Part shown: one piece after another, positions 42,074-54,556 of the stretch
Numbering within the stretch: the stretch's first letter is position 1
Layout of the letters: every line of letters begins with the position of its first letter
Origin: Cannabis sativa
Lineage: Eukaryota > Streptophyta > Magnoliopsida > Rosales > Cannabaceae
Direction of reading: 5' to 3'
Length of the DNA: 64,000 bases
NCBI RefSeq assembly: GCF_029168945.1
Contig: NC_083603.1
Location: forward strand, 496,001-560,000
The notes under the pieces: model-generated
What the model saw: only the letters and a program-made list of their open reading frames with translations
Told to the model about the DNA's origin: nothing
The model's database searches: none
Translations under genes and position numbers: made by a program

Positions 42074-44646
42074 ATGGCTAAGAAGAAGAGTTGGTTTAGT
42101 TTAGTGAAAAGATTCTTCTCTTCAGATTCACAGTCAAAGCAAGAAAAGGTTAGACCTTTTATATCTTTCTTCTTCTTATTATCTAAATCTGATTTTTACT
42201 ATATTTTTTTTATTAGAAGGAAAAGAGAAGAAAATGGATATTTGGAAGGCTTAAGATCAAAAGATTAGCTTCAATAACAGCACCACCACCACCACCAATT
42301 GAATCAACACAAACCGAAACCGAAGAAAGAGTAGTACAGAGCGGAGAAAACAACAATTTATCCGCTCTGTCTCCACCCAATGCAGCCTCGACTGCATCTA
42401 ATGCAGCCGAGGCTGCTAAACTAACCGAAATAGTGGAAATCGAATCTCGGGAAATCCAAGAATTCGCTGCCACTAAGATTCAAACTGCTTTCAGGGGTTA
42501 CCTTGTAAGTTTTTTCTTTCAAATTCTATTAGATCTCTCTATAAGTGGTTCAAGATTGAATTTTTATGCATAAAGTTTTGATTTTTAACAATTTATAATG
42601 AACACATTTTTTTATAGGCCAAAAAGGCTTTAAGGGCACTTAAGGGAATAGTGACACTTCAAGCTATTATTAGAGGCAGAGCAGTGAGACGCCAAGCTGT
42701 TACAACTCTAAAACGTTTGCAATCTATTATTAATATTCAGTCACAAGTTTGTGCTAACAGATTTCAAACCACTGAAGCCACTGCTACTTATGATTATGAT
42801 GATGATGATGATGTTGAAGATGGTGATGATCAACTTCAGAATTTAAGGAACAAAATACTAAGGGTAAGTACTAAGTACTATGAATGTTACTTTTAGTAGA
42901 TATATATAGTAATTGTTGAAAATGACATTTTTTTTAGCTTTCTAAACACATTGACAATGTAACTGTGTCACTCTTTTATATTGTATACTTAGCAAATTGA
43001 TTTTCCATGTGATTTTGATTTTGTAAACCAGTATTAAAAAGAGATTATTGAAAGTAAAGACTTTTCTCACTTAATTAATCTTTTATTTTAGATGGATTGT
43101 TACAATCAAAGAAGATGGGATGATAGTCTTCTATCAAAGGAAAATGCAGATGCATTGTTCATGAGCAAAAGAGAGGCTATGCTTAAGAGAGAAAGAATCA
43201 AAGAATATTGGTATGCACATAGGGTAAGTTTCTTTACTAACACATCATTTTGGTTACCAAATTTAGTTGGTTTTTTTCCTTTCATTTGAATGGTAACCGT
43301 AATAGGTTAGACAAATAAAAAAAAATATTGAAAGGCGAAATCTGAAAAATTTCATCGTGATGCCAACCAAAGAAAATCTCCCGAGTTGTGTTCTTTAGTT
43401 ACTAATTCTTTTATGGGTAAATAGTAGTATAAGCATCTAAAGTTTTAAGTTTGTAAATGGTATAAATCTAATATTTATTGTTAGCGGTATAAGTACTTAA
43501 TATTTGAAAAATTGTAATTTTTTTCTAATTTTATCAATACAGACTTTATTATTGTATTAAACAGAGCACATATAAGACCCGATTATAAATTATTAAGTCT
43601 AGACAGAAGCATGTAGAATCAGTTATTTCTAAAATGTTCTTTTACTAAAATTCAAAACGGAGTCTGTACTAACGAAATTGGAGGAAAATTACAGTTTTAC
43701 AAGTATTAGGTAGTTGTACTGCTAAAATTAAACATTGAGTTTATGCCACTTACAAACTTAAAATTTTGAGTACTTATTCCGCTATTTACCTATTTTTTTT
43801 CATGGGTAACAAAATTCAGAAGTTTCTTTACTTAAAGATCATTTTGGTTACAAAATTTAGTTGTTTTTTCTTTCATTTGAATGGTAACCGTAACAGGTTA
43901 AAAAGTAGAGAGATTTCTTCCATCTAAAAAAATTCATTCTGTCTCGAGGGATGCCTTCAAAAGAAAATCCCCCAAGTTATGTTTTTTTTAGTTACTAGTT
44001 ACTAATTTTTCATTTTTGGTAACAGAATTCAGCAGAATCAGATAGAAACAAAGTAAATGGAAGATGGAGATATTGGTTAGAACAATGGGTAGATACCCAA
44101 CTCACCAAAAGCAAAGAGCTTGAAGATTTGGACACAAATTTGGTATCAAACACAAAAAAACTAAGGATAAAAAATCTTCAAAATAGTGAAGGAATATTAG
44201 GAGAAGGAGGAGGAGGAGGAAAATTCATGGACTCACCACCAATGTTTGTACCAAGAAAATCAATTCATAAAAAACAATATTCATTAGGTGATGAAAACTC
44301 ATTCACAAGCTCATCATCACCAATTGTTCCAACATACATGGCTGCAACCGAATCGGCTAGAGCCAAATCAAGATCTTTAAGCTCACCAAAACTAAGGCCA
44401 GAAAGCTTAGATGGTAACTCACCATGCAAAAACAAACTCTCACTTATATCTTCTATCAATAGTAATAATGGTGTTGTTGGTGTTGGTGGTGATCATCATT
44501 ATTACTTTCATCAAAGATCTCCAAGCATGAAAGGGGTTAGAGGGCCTGTGAAATCAAGCAGAAAGATGATGATGGTGAATATGAATAATGATTTGAGCTT
44601 TGATTCTGAGTGTTCTTTGTCTCATTGGCACCATGCTAGAGGATGA
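42074..44646 (+). CDS. IQ67-domain (IQD) calmodulin-binding protein, 453 aa, five exons
   Basis: IQD proteins bind calmodulin and act as scaffolds at microtubules, membrane or nucleus. Exons 42074-42148, 42217-42504, 42618-42863, 43092-43223 and 44026-44646 join in phase 0 to 453 codons plus TGA. The N-terminus MAKKKSWFSLVKRFF is typical of the IQD10-12 type. The IQ67 core starts near residue 107 (AATKIQTAFRGYL), split by an intron in the family's usual place, and continues with LQAIIRGRAVRRQAV and LKRLQSIINIQSQVCANR. RRWDDSLLSKE and RWRYWLEQWVD are further IQD hallmarks. The C-terminus is Ser-rich and basic, with PTYMAATESARAKSRS (DUF4005). Exon 2 has two acceptors three bases apart (AG at 42215-42216 or 42218-42219), so one Lys may be optional. 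The exact paralogue is not determined. Confidence 0.94.
43229..44022 (+). repeat. Direct repeat and foldback element in IQD intron 4
   Basis: Two similar segments, about 43240-43313 and 43838-43904, share TTTCATTTGAATGGTAACCG and neighbouring bases. Between them, 43415-43791 is a foldback element: left arm GGTAAATAGTAGTATAAGCA, right arm (minus strand) GGTAAATAGCGGAATAAGTA, followed in both by AAGTTTGTAA. The intron has therefore grown by duplication plus insertion. Confidence 0.65.
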
Positions 44647-45890
44647 TTGAGTGAGTGAGTGAGTGAATTTTTAGTCACTTAATTGTTTATTAGTCTTTAT
44701 TTTTGTGAGGTTTTATTTGAAAATTTCAAATTATTTTTAAGGGCTTTGTTTTTTTTTTCTTTTTCAAATGTTTATATGTTAACATAACTTTATACATATA
44801 TATTTAGTATAGTATATCATATCGAAATATTTAAAGAATGTTTTATTTTATTTTAATAATGCTATTTTAATTAGTAGCCTATAACAGAATTTGTCACTGT
44901 TTAAGATTTGGAAGTTTGGTGATGATGGAGCAATTTTTTTTTTTATCTTATTTACTTATAAAATATATCAATTTGGAAGTTTTGTGTGTATTTATGTTAA
45001 TATTATTATTATTATATTATTATGAAATATTATTTATGAATATCCAAATCGCTAAATTAATTAACACAAGTAACATGTTTGGTTGTATTTTCTTTTATTA
45101 TATTGATTTAGTTTTCCATTCTTTCCATTCTCATTCACTTTCTCTTTATTTCTTCTTTTTCTTTTCTTCTTTATTTATTTTATATTATTTTATAACATAT
45201 ATTTTATTTTTGAAAGGGAAGTGCTTCTTCATTCAACAAACTAATAAGACTATTACATAAATAACTAAATTCCTCAAATAAAATAATTTATTGATAAAAG
45301 TAGCAACAAATTCAGCTAAGCTTTCGAGAGGCTAAAATCTTTAAAATACAATCTTTGGAGAGGATTCTATTTCTAAGCTAATTTAAATGAAGTTGCATTA
45401 TAGCCTTAAAATAGACTTAGGTCACTTATAGGATCACTAGAATTAAAATACTAAGACAATCCAATCTATGTACATAAAAGACTAAAGTATTTCATCTAGT
45501 CTTAGGCTTACTATTATAATTAGAGTCGGCTCTATGTTAATTTAGACCTTAAGCAAAAATAAAAATTAAAACCCAATAAAATAGTGAGAAGTTATTGATT
45601 TGAACTCTAATGCTCTTAGTTGTTAAACTAATTAAATTACTATTGAGCTGTAACACATATTTAATATTATGAGTATTATTATTTATTTTATGACTAATTA
45701 TTTTCTCTTCTGCATCCCTACTTGCAACAATAGAGTTTGTACAATGTTTTGCAAAGTATTTTCTCTTGTGAAACCTAATGTTTGAACCCTTTGCCAGCAT
45801 GGTGGGGATGAGGTCTTATTTATAAGAAGCCATGCACTTTGGGAGAGCGGATCCGGGCCCAATGGAAGGTCTTAGGTACAAAGAATATAT
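44647..45890. other. Intergenic DNA downstream of the IQD gene
   Basis: The IQD 3' UTR probably covers the first 100-150 bp. The rest is AT-rich, with pyrimidine tracts near 45100-45180. No gene is seen. Confidence 0.4.
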
Positions 45891-45892
45891 TA

Positions 45893-46187
45893 TAGGGAAA
45901 TTTACATGGTATACTAACTTGTGACATTTTTTTTACAAAAATACTGCCAGACGATATTTTTACTTTTTTACTGTATTTTTTTTATAAGTTTCATACTGCA
46001 GTATACCGTGTTAAGTTTTCACTGGTATTCTATTGGTGTTTTTTAGTTGTTCTACTGTTGTTTTGAGTTTTTCTTCTTTGTGTTTTACTAGTGTTTTTTA
46101 AAAACACAGTATTTTCGAAAAGATTTCTGTGTGATAATATTTTTGTAAAAACTAACCCAAATTCCAGTATTTTTGTAAATTTTCCTA
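45893..46187. mobile_element. Small foldback/MULE-like MITE
   Basis: Ends TAGGGAAATTTAC and GTAAATTTTCCTA are inverted, and TACAAAAATACTG (left) pairs with CAGTATTTTTGTA (right). Flanks are AT-rich and no exact target duplication could be read. Non-coding. Confidence 0.5.
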
Positions 46188-47280
46188 TATTATATAGTCC
46201 ACTAATAAATGACTTCACATTGATAAATAGCAATATTTTAGTGGAGGCAAACAAAGAAATTTTAAGAAAAATATAATTTTTATTAAAAAAAAATGCGAAT
46301 TTTATGAGAATAAAAGTAAATATATATGAGAATATATAAATATGTAAGGACAAAAATGAAAAAAAATTTATTTTTATGGAATCAAAATATAAAATAATAA
46401 AAAAATTATATACAAAATTTATATGAATAAAAAATTAAGGGAGGTGGGGGGCAAATAACCTCACATGCCCTCCCTTTCCTCCAGCTCTATAGGTGAGGCC
46501 TAATCCTTTAAAAGTAGGACACTGTTATTGTTCACTGTACTATTAACGTCGACGAGCAATGCATGAGCTGTCGTTTATATCTTGGAAAAAGATATGTTAG
46601 AGTAGTTGCTGCTACAATCCCAAATCTAGTTTGGGATTGTTGGTTGGAGCCTCATGTGGACTCTTTAGAGCCATAGGTGAGCCCATAACTTGTTGGGCGT
46701 TCTTCCGAAGGCCACGTGTTACCAGAGTAAAAGTACGAGCAACAACTGTAAATTGTAAAACTATTTTCTAGAATCATGAAAAGTGTAATTTTTTCGTAAA
46801 AAATAATAATTTGGAGTATCATAAAAAATAATCATACAATCACAATGTTGTAATAATTAGGGGTAAAATCATTTTTATTCTACTTAAGTTATACTAAATA
46901 TATGGTTTTCATTTTAAATTTGGTATATATCAATTTGATCTGATATCATCCAAATATTATACATATTCTAAAATATGGGCCATGATGCCAAAATGCTTCT
47001 AAAAGAATTGTATATATATGAAACTTGTCTTTGACCCAAAATTAAAGGACAGTCCAAACCATATTAAACTTAAAATTAAAACTCAAAAGCTTAAAAAGAT
47101 TAACGATTATTTCCTAAATTCATAAAAACAACAACAAAAAAAAGAATTATGAAAATACGGTTGGATCGATATTTTTTACCGTTTTTAAAATTATTGTTAT
47201 GTTATTTCGTTACTCTCATATTATTTCTTATTATTTTTATATTATTTCTTATTATTGTTATGTTATGTTATTTCGTTATG
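46188..47280. other. Intergenic DNA
   Basis: No gene. A perfect short inverted repeat, CAATCCCAAA / TTTGGGATTG with a 5-base spacer, lies at 46615-46639; about 46440-46750 is less AT-rich and looks like an old repeat remnant. Confidence 0.4.
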
Positions 47281-48052
47281 GTCAGAGATTTTTGGTGGGG
47301 TTTTGAGAAGGAAAATCATGGAATTCATCTCAGAGTTTGGGATAAACTGTGTCTTCCAAAGTCGCTTGGTGGTCTGGGCTTCCGAAAAACTAAAGAAATG
47401 AATCAGGCCTTTTTGGCCAAATGGGGGTGGAATATCCTCACCAGAAGCTAATCTCTGTGCTGTAGAGTTTTAAGAGCCAAATATCTAAAAGGGAAAGAAT
47501 TCCTTAATTGCAGATATAAAGATGCAGATTCTTGGTTTTGGAAAAGTGTTGTTAAAGCAAACGCTATCTTAAGAAAAAGTGACAACTTAAAACTCGAAAG
47601 CTTAGAACTAAAAAGATTAAGGATTGTGATGTCAAGTGTGATATGGAATAGTATTACTGTACTCGAGTGTAGCAAGTATCATCGTTGCGTAGGGTCATTA
47701 GAGCCTCGCCGAAAGATTTCTGATGTTCTCCCGGCCGCGAGCTCTTGAAAATTACATAGCCTTAGGATTCTTGTGATCAGGAGAATGACTCGAGTGTGGT
47801 AATTTATGCTTATTAGGTTAATCTCGTCGGGTTTATCCCGAAAATTACATGCTCATTTTGTAACTTCGCCGCTCATTATAATGTTTATGTTAGCTAGATG
47901 GGCGTTCGCCGCTCATCGTGGCTAAATACGGGCGTCTCGCTCATCGTGTCTGGTTTATCCCTTGCCTTCGACTTACCAAACAATATGTTGTGTAACGACC
48001 GCGAGGTCTAACTATTTGAATTAATGTTATAAACGCTTTTTCTCAAAAAAAA
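47281..48052 (+). pseudogene. Decayed LINE fragment with 3' tail and poly(A)
   Basis: Plus-strand frames encode the region after the reverse transcriptase core: [19 protein letters not shown] and [20 protein letters not shown], then, after a stop and frameshift, LCCRVLRAKYLKGKEFLNC. The zf-RVT and RNase H parts are missing. From about 47690 a GC-richer non-coding tail runs to TTTTTCTC followed by ten As (about 48042-48052), the 3' end of the element. CGCCGCTCAT occurs in it twice exactly, with further variants. Confidence 0.75.
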
Positions 48053-48451
48053 AAGAATATTATTTTCTTATTACTTTCAAGTAGTTTTTGTATTATTTTT
48101 ATAAAACACTGTAAAAATATAAAATACAATATTTAAAAGTAAATGTATAAATTTTTCACTAAAAATAATATTTTATATAAATTCCCCTATATGAAACTTG
48201 TCTTAATTTGACCCAAAATTAAGGACATTAATCCTAACCATTAACTCAAAACTCAAAATCTTACACCTAAAAAGATAATTCATAGTACTATGAATGGATA
48301 ATGACTTTATATATAGTCACATTATATCTATGCATGATATATAGTGTGAAAGCTGGTTCAATAAATAGTGTCACCTTCATTATTTTTTAAATTATTGACA
48401 ACAAAATTTCACGTTCTATATTTTAAGGTCTCAATATATATATGTTTATTA

Positions 48452-48486
<35 letters not shown>

Positions 48487-48941
48487 AAAAAAAAGTTTTC
48501 TACCATGATTGACTTGAGAGTTGAGACATTATATTATAAGATTATAAATATTATTTTATATTGGTTCCCACATAAGACCTTAGCACTAATCGAATTCTAC
48601 GACTGTTTTAGGTTTTAGGTTTTATAGCCACATGTTTTACATTATTATTTTAATTAAATTATCATGTTCACACTTGTATTATTTGCACTAAACTAACAAA
48701 GATAAATAAATAACAAAAAACTTTTCTCTCTTTCACACACATAACAATTTAATATATTTTTTAAAAAAATTATAAATAAATAACAAAGATGAAAACTAAG
48801 CAAAAAATTTGTGCATGGAATAAACGTAAAAAAATAAGAAAGTACAAGTATATTTTTAAGTGAAGACGGCATCATTTTTAATTATAAATCTATGATAGTA
48901 TTTTTATGTTTATTAAATATTTGAAAAATTAATAGAAAAAA
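48053..48941. other. AT-rich intergenic DNA
   Basis: Contains an AT dinucleotide run at about 48450-48473 and no recognised gene. Confidence 0.45.
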
Positions 48942-49481
48942 CACTAAAAAAAATTGTTTTTAGTGATAATATTTTAATGACAACATAAAAATTCTTTACG
49001 ACTAAAGTATATTTTAATTTACAACAAAAAAGTTACTTGATACTGAAAATTAATATTTAAATATAAATTGTTAATAATTTAATTTATATCACAACAAATT
49101 GTGATTAATATTATAGCCATGGATTTTAGTAATAATACAGACTTAACAATATTTTTCTAATAAAATCTTTTATTCATTATAAAAAATCTTACTTTTAGTC
49201 ACATTAAATTTTGTGATTAATTATTAATCATTATTCCTATATTGTGACTAAAAGGTCTGTGGCTAAAAGTATTAGTCACGGAAAATACAATTTATTGTGA
49301 CTAAATGTGTTTTTAGTCACAACATTTGTTGTGACTAAAACTAAATTATTGACAACTTGTATTTAAATATTATGTTTTAGTCACAAGTAACTTTTTGTTG
49401 TGACTAAAGGTCACATTCAGTCACAAAAAATTTATGTTGTGATTAAATATTTGTCACTAAAAGTAACTGTTTTTTGTAGTG
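48942..49481. mobile_element. CACTA-type MITE (TTTTAGTCACAA family), complete copy
   Basis: The left end CACTAAAAAAAATTG and the minus-strand right end CACTACAAAAAACAG are followed in both arms by TTTTTAGTGAYAAATATTTAAT-like sequence with one gap. The interior repeats TTTAGTCACAA and its complement TTGTGACTAAA many times, so most of the element can fold on itself. No clear 3-bp target duplication. Relatives: 37.1, 53.1 and 57.9 kb. Confidence 0.75.
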
Positions 49482-51629
49482 ATTATAAATGAAAGTAAGA
49501 ATATTTTTTTGTGGTATAATAAATCAATGTTGTTATATTTCCTTATTATTATTGTAATTTTGGGATAAACTAAAAGGAAGTAAAAGACCCAATTCTTAAT
49601 TTTTATATATTTAATTATTTTGAAGAGCATAATCCATTTATCATTCATCTATGTTCAATAACCATGCATCTTATATTAATTATAAAAATTATATATCATT
49701 CAACACCATTGCATTGGTTGACACTTTGTTTATGTGAATAATGATTTGATTTTACTAATTTGTCAAAGTCCAAAGTTAGAAGAAAGAGTTACACTCCATT
49801 AAGTAAAAGTCAACTAAGTCAACAAAAAAACACACAAAATTACAAACTTTTTGTGTTTGAATATTCTAGTTTTATAATTAATCATATTCTCACATATTTA
49901 AAGTGTGAATAAGTGTCCACCAACAAAAAGCTAATTTATATATAAAACTTCCCAAAAAAATTTCCTAATCATCATGAGTAATATTCATGCATTAATTTCA
50001 ACAAAATGCCAAATGTTACTTCAAAATTTTAACTTGTTTGACAAAATAAGCACTACTAGCTCATGAAAATGAAAGTTGTCTCCCACTTATGGTGTGTGAT
50101 TTTTCAAAATAATAATAAAAGAAAATTGTTAAAAAATATTATTGGTGTTTAATATTTTTTTTCAGTGTCATATTATTATTAGTGTAATTAAGTATTAGAT
50201 TTTATTATATATAACTTAAACAAATAACTTTGAGAGAATATCGTTAACCAATTGTAGTGGAGCGTCACCTATAAAAGATACTGAGTACCAATAGCAATAC
50301 TTATAATAAAAAAATATTATTATTGGGCATTAATAATGCTCAACATTTTTTATAAGTAATGTCTTACAATTAATTAATAATATTTTATAAAAATTATTTT
50401 TTAAAATTATATGTGATCCAATATTTAATTACACTAGTAATATATCATTGATAAATGTATTATGTACTAGTAGTACCTTTCAATAATTAATATAATTATA
50501 TGAACTAATTGATAATAAAATTCCAAACAAACATTGGCCATTGGGATTGGACCAAACCAATGTATATGTGGCACATGGGCTTCCTAAGTGAGAATATGCG
50601 GCCGACAATTATAACATAAAATAAACAAATTTTGACTTATTATTATTATTATTATTATTTAGATAGAAGAGAATGTATGTAATGTAAGAATAGATACTTG
50701 GAAGCTTTGAGAAGAATATATATAAAATAGATTTGTTGAATTTATATTATTCTTAAGCAAAGTAAAAAATTATTTGTAAGATAAATTTTTTTCTTTCTTT
50801 TAGATGTTATAATAAACGCGTGAATTTAATTTATGTTACACCAAATTTTGAAAATGATGATGATTTTAGTTTAAATTTAATTATAAATTGCAGAGTACTA
50901 AATAAGTATATTTTTTTTATTCTTTAGTGGTAAGTGATTGAATAGAGCTACTTACTTAAGAATAAGTATTCGAGTATTGTACATTTTCTTTTCGATGTAG
51001 TAGAAATAATTTTGAATTTCTCTCTAATCGAAGATGATGCTTTTTATATTTTTATTATTATTAAATGATATATAACTTTAATTATGTATCATCTAAAATA
51101 GTAAAAAAAATAATACATTGAACTCAATTTTCGTTCTTTTTTTCAACATAACCAATTTAAAAGCTAGTAGCACTTTACAAAAAATATAATTAATTTTATT
51201 ATAAATCTTTGAGACTTTTTTATTTTTACACTTTAAAATATTTATTTTTGTATTTTTACGAAATTTTACATAGAAATTCCTATTGCAACTAGCGGAACAA
51301 CCTCAACAAAAAATCGTATAGCAACCCACATAGAAACTACAGGAGAAATCACTTTAGAAACCCAAACGGTAAATTTAAAAAATAGTATATGAAGTGATTC
51401 CTCTAAATCTTTCAGGTCAAGTTATTATTAAGTTTTATTTTAACGAAAAATAAACTCATGCATGTTATTATTTAGTACAATTTTAAAAAATAAAAAATCT
51501 AAATTTTCATTTAACAAAATATAAAGTCTTAATCGGTAACTTTTTCAAACACACCCAACCCAAAATATTAATATTTATCCTTATTATATTATCTAAAAAT
51601 TAATTAGTAAATGACATATATATATATTT
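49482..51629. other. AT-rich gene-free DNA
   Basis: About 50130-50300 matches the small AT-rich repeat of 24.1 and 4.5 kb. A TTA run lies at about 50638-50660. About 51255-51405 is the counterpart of the repeat at 19.55-19.73 kb. No coding sequence. Confidence 0.45.
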
Positions 51630-52552
51630 GGAAAATTTGCAACGAAAGTCCTCAAAAAGATCATTTTGATGCAGATAAGTCCCCAACCTCCAAAAATAGC
51701 GGTAATAGTTCTTAAGGTTATGCTTTTTATTTGTATATTAGTCTTAATTTTAACTGAGCCGTTTACTTTTTTAAAATTGCCACGTGTTGAAATCTTAACG
51801 GTCCAAATTATTATTTTAATTTTAAAAAATAAATAAATTATTTAAAAATAATTTCTTTCTTTTCTTCTTCGTCTTCTTCTTATTCTTCTCACTACTAGAA
51901 ACAACCAACCACCAACGCTCAACCCCAAACCATCACCACCACCACGCCTGAATAGCCACGACCCTTTCTCTTCTTCTTCTAAAGACTTTCTCAGCCCTAC
52001 CCTTTCTCTTCCCTCTCCCCTTCGTCTTCTTCCTTCTACGCCTGAACCTCCATAGCCACCGTGGTCAGAAGCTGCCCATCTCATCCATCAGCCACCTCCC
52101 CCTCTCTCTTTGTTCCTTCCTCTCGGTGCAGGCGGAACGCCAGCGGACGATTCAAACCCTCTCCTCTCTTCTCTCTCGCTCTCAAACCCCTCCTCTCTCT
52201 TGTTCTCGCGCGACCCAACCCCCTTTGCCCCACTTGGTGACCCAGATTGGCAACCTAGACCCAAATCTGTTAACCTTCTCCTCCTCGACCACCATTAAAG
52301 CTCAAATAAGAATAAGAATAAGACGAAATTTCTGGCACTGAGAAGAAGAAGAAGAAGATGAAGACAAAAAAAAAATTATTTTTAAATAATTTATTTATTT
52401 TTATTTTTTAAAATTAAAATAACAATTTAGATCAATAATAATAACAGACAAATAAAAAGTATGATCTTGATTATTATTGCCGCTATTTTTGAAGATTGGT
52501 GACTAATCTACATCAAAGTAACATTTTTGAGGACTTTTACCGCAAATTTTAC
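51630..52552. mobile_element. Long-TIR element carrying GC-rich gene-like DNA (Pack-MULE candidate)
   Basis: Inverted arms of more than 200 bp start GGAAAATTTGC (left) and GTAAAATTTGC (right, minus strand), then GTCCTCAAAAA, AAAAATAGCGG, ATGCTTTTTATTTGT-like stretches and, innermost, TAAATTATTTAAAAATAATT followed by a CTTCTTC tract. Between them, about 51895-52330 is sharply different: C-rich, with an open frame on the plus strand (52110-52298, PFAPLGDPDWQPRPKSVNLL) and another on the minus strand. Such captured host DNA between long inverted repeats is typical of Pack-MULEs. The source gene was not identified and a 9-bp target duplication is not clean. Confidence 0.6.
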
Positions 52553-53391
52553 TATATTTCTTTTATAAATCATTGAACAATGTGTCTAAATACACTTTCT
52601 AACACAAAAAGTTGAGATGACTATCTCAAGAGTAGAGTAGTTGTTCAAATGAAAGGCATAGTGCCACCTTTAAGAAGAAGAATTTGGTCAAAACTTGTGG
52701 AGAACATTTTGACTATAGGATATGGTTTGAGTGAGTTAGGGCAATATTCATTCATACTTTTTCACTCTTCAATTCAATAAGTTGATATATACTTATAAAT
52801 GAGATCCTTATATTATATTTTGAAAGTGACATTCAAAGAGGGTTTGAATTATTATTACTAACCTATATATATATATATACATACATATATATAATCATGT
52901 TTGAGTAGCTATGATAGGTTTGAATTGGGTCCACTCTTTAGAGCCGTTCATTTTTTTCCGCGTGATGAAGTCAAGTAACAATCAAAATTATTATTATATA
53001 TCACAAGTTTTTTTTGTTTTGTCTTATGTCTTTGATTTTTTTTTAACTAAATGTTAATTTTAATCCCAACAAAAAAACTGTTTGTAACTAAAAGGTAATG
53101 TTTAAATACAAATTATTACTAGTTTAATTAATTTTATTAATAACAATAAATATTGTGATTAATAAAAATGTATATAGTTAAATTTAGTGATAACATAAAA
53201 ATAATTTTATATTTTTTGTGCAAAAATATAAAAAAAAAATTCAAAAAGATTATTTCATGAAAAAATTGAAGATAATGTAGAAAAATATGGGAAAATCGGG
53301 TAAGGGTAACCAAATATCCTTATGGTAACTAGAGGAGTAACTAGTTACCATAAAAAGGTAACAAGATCTCTTATATTATTTTTTTTTTTTT
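52553..53391. other. Intergenic DNA
   Basis: About 53040-53215 is a degenerate piece of the TTTTAGTCACAA family (CCCAACAAAAAAACTGTTTGT). Nothing else is recognised. Confidence 0.4.
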
Positions 53392-53764
53392 GAGTAATTT
53401 GCGGCATAAATACTTAAGTTTAATTCCAGTTGTAGATAAATACATAAGATTAATTTTTGGCGGTAATAATACTTAAATTATATTTTTGAAACTCTATAAG
53501 TACCTAACCGTTAAATATTAAGTCATTATCCACATGTCATTTTTTTATTAGTATATTTAAATTAATTTTTTAATAAAAAATAAAAATTTAATGACTTGGA
53601 CCAATCAGGAATTGCTACGTGGCAATTTACTTAACACTTAACAGTGAGGTACCTACAAAAATTCCAGAATTATAACTTAGATATTATTACCGTCAAAAAT
53701 TAAACTTTGGTATTTATTTACAACTGAAAGTTAAACTTAAGTATATTTATGCTGCAAATTACTT
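53392..53764. mobile_element. Foldback MITE with AGTAATTTGCGGCATAAAT ends
   Basis: The left arm (AGTAATTTGCGGCATAAATA, then CTTAAGTTTAA) pairs with the right arm (minus strand AGTAATTTGCAGCATAAATA, then CTTAAGTTTAA). Its interior is related to 4305-4500. Non-coding. Confidence 0.7.
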
Positions 53765-54521
53765 TTTTTTTTCATATTTTATTAACTTTTTTTTTTTTTT
53801 GAAAAAAACACCATATTTAATTTTTCCAACTTATACCAACCATAAAAATGTAAATTATATATTTTAATCACCATTTATATAACACAGACATTTCCATTGT
53901 GATCCAACCAAAAAATAGACAGAATATATATATAGTTGACAATAATAAAAAACTAATGATCACCTATAATAAAATTCAAAGTTATTAACTATATATAGCT
54001 AAAGTAAATAATAAGTTATAGTAGACTACACATACATGAATGGTTGGTTTGGCCTAATTAATAACTATTTTCATATATTTTATATATAAATATATATATA
54101 TTTTCTTTAATCAGTCAATTCTAATTTATATAGTCACCAAGAAAATCTTTTTTATTAATTTACTAAAATTTAACTTACTTATATATCATTTTCGATGAGC
54201 TTTCATATGAAAGGGACTAAACATCTATTGCATTATATATGTGATAGAAATTAAAGCATATATATATATATAGATATTGTATATGCATTTTAGATTTTGA
54301 TCATCAAGATGAATGAATTCAATGGAATGATTGGTCTTAATATAATTAGTTAACTGTAGCAAAAAATATGACTGATCATGATCATCATCATGATCGAGCA
54401 TATATATATATATATATGAAAAGGGATTATCCTATATATTTATAGAATATAGACCCTAAACCAATAGTTTTCAATTATTCTTATATATCATTTTCATGCA
54501 TGATGTTGATTTATATATGTT

Positions 54522-54556
<35 letters not shown>

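Noticed and set aside
44916..45260. Plus-strand open frame rich in Phe, Leu, Tyr and Ile
   Set aside because: It arises from T-rich DNA downstream of the IQD gene; no family features, no plausible promoter or splice context.
46615..46639. Perfect 10-bp inverted repeat with 5-base spacer
   Set aside because: A single short hairpin without a terminator, Helitron end or other context; likely chance or an old repeat remnant.
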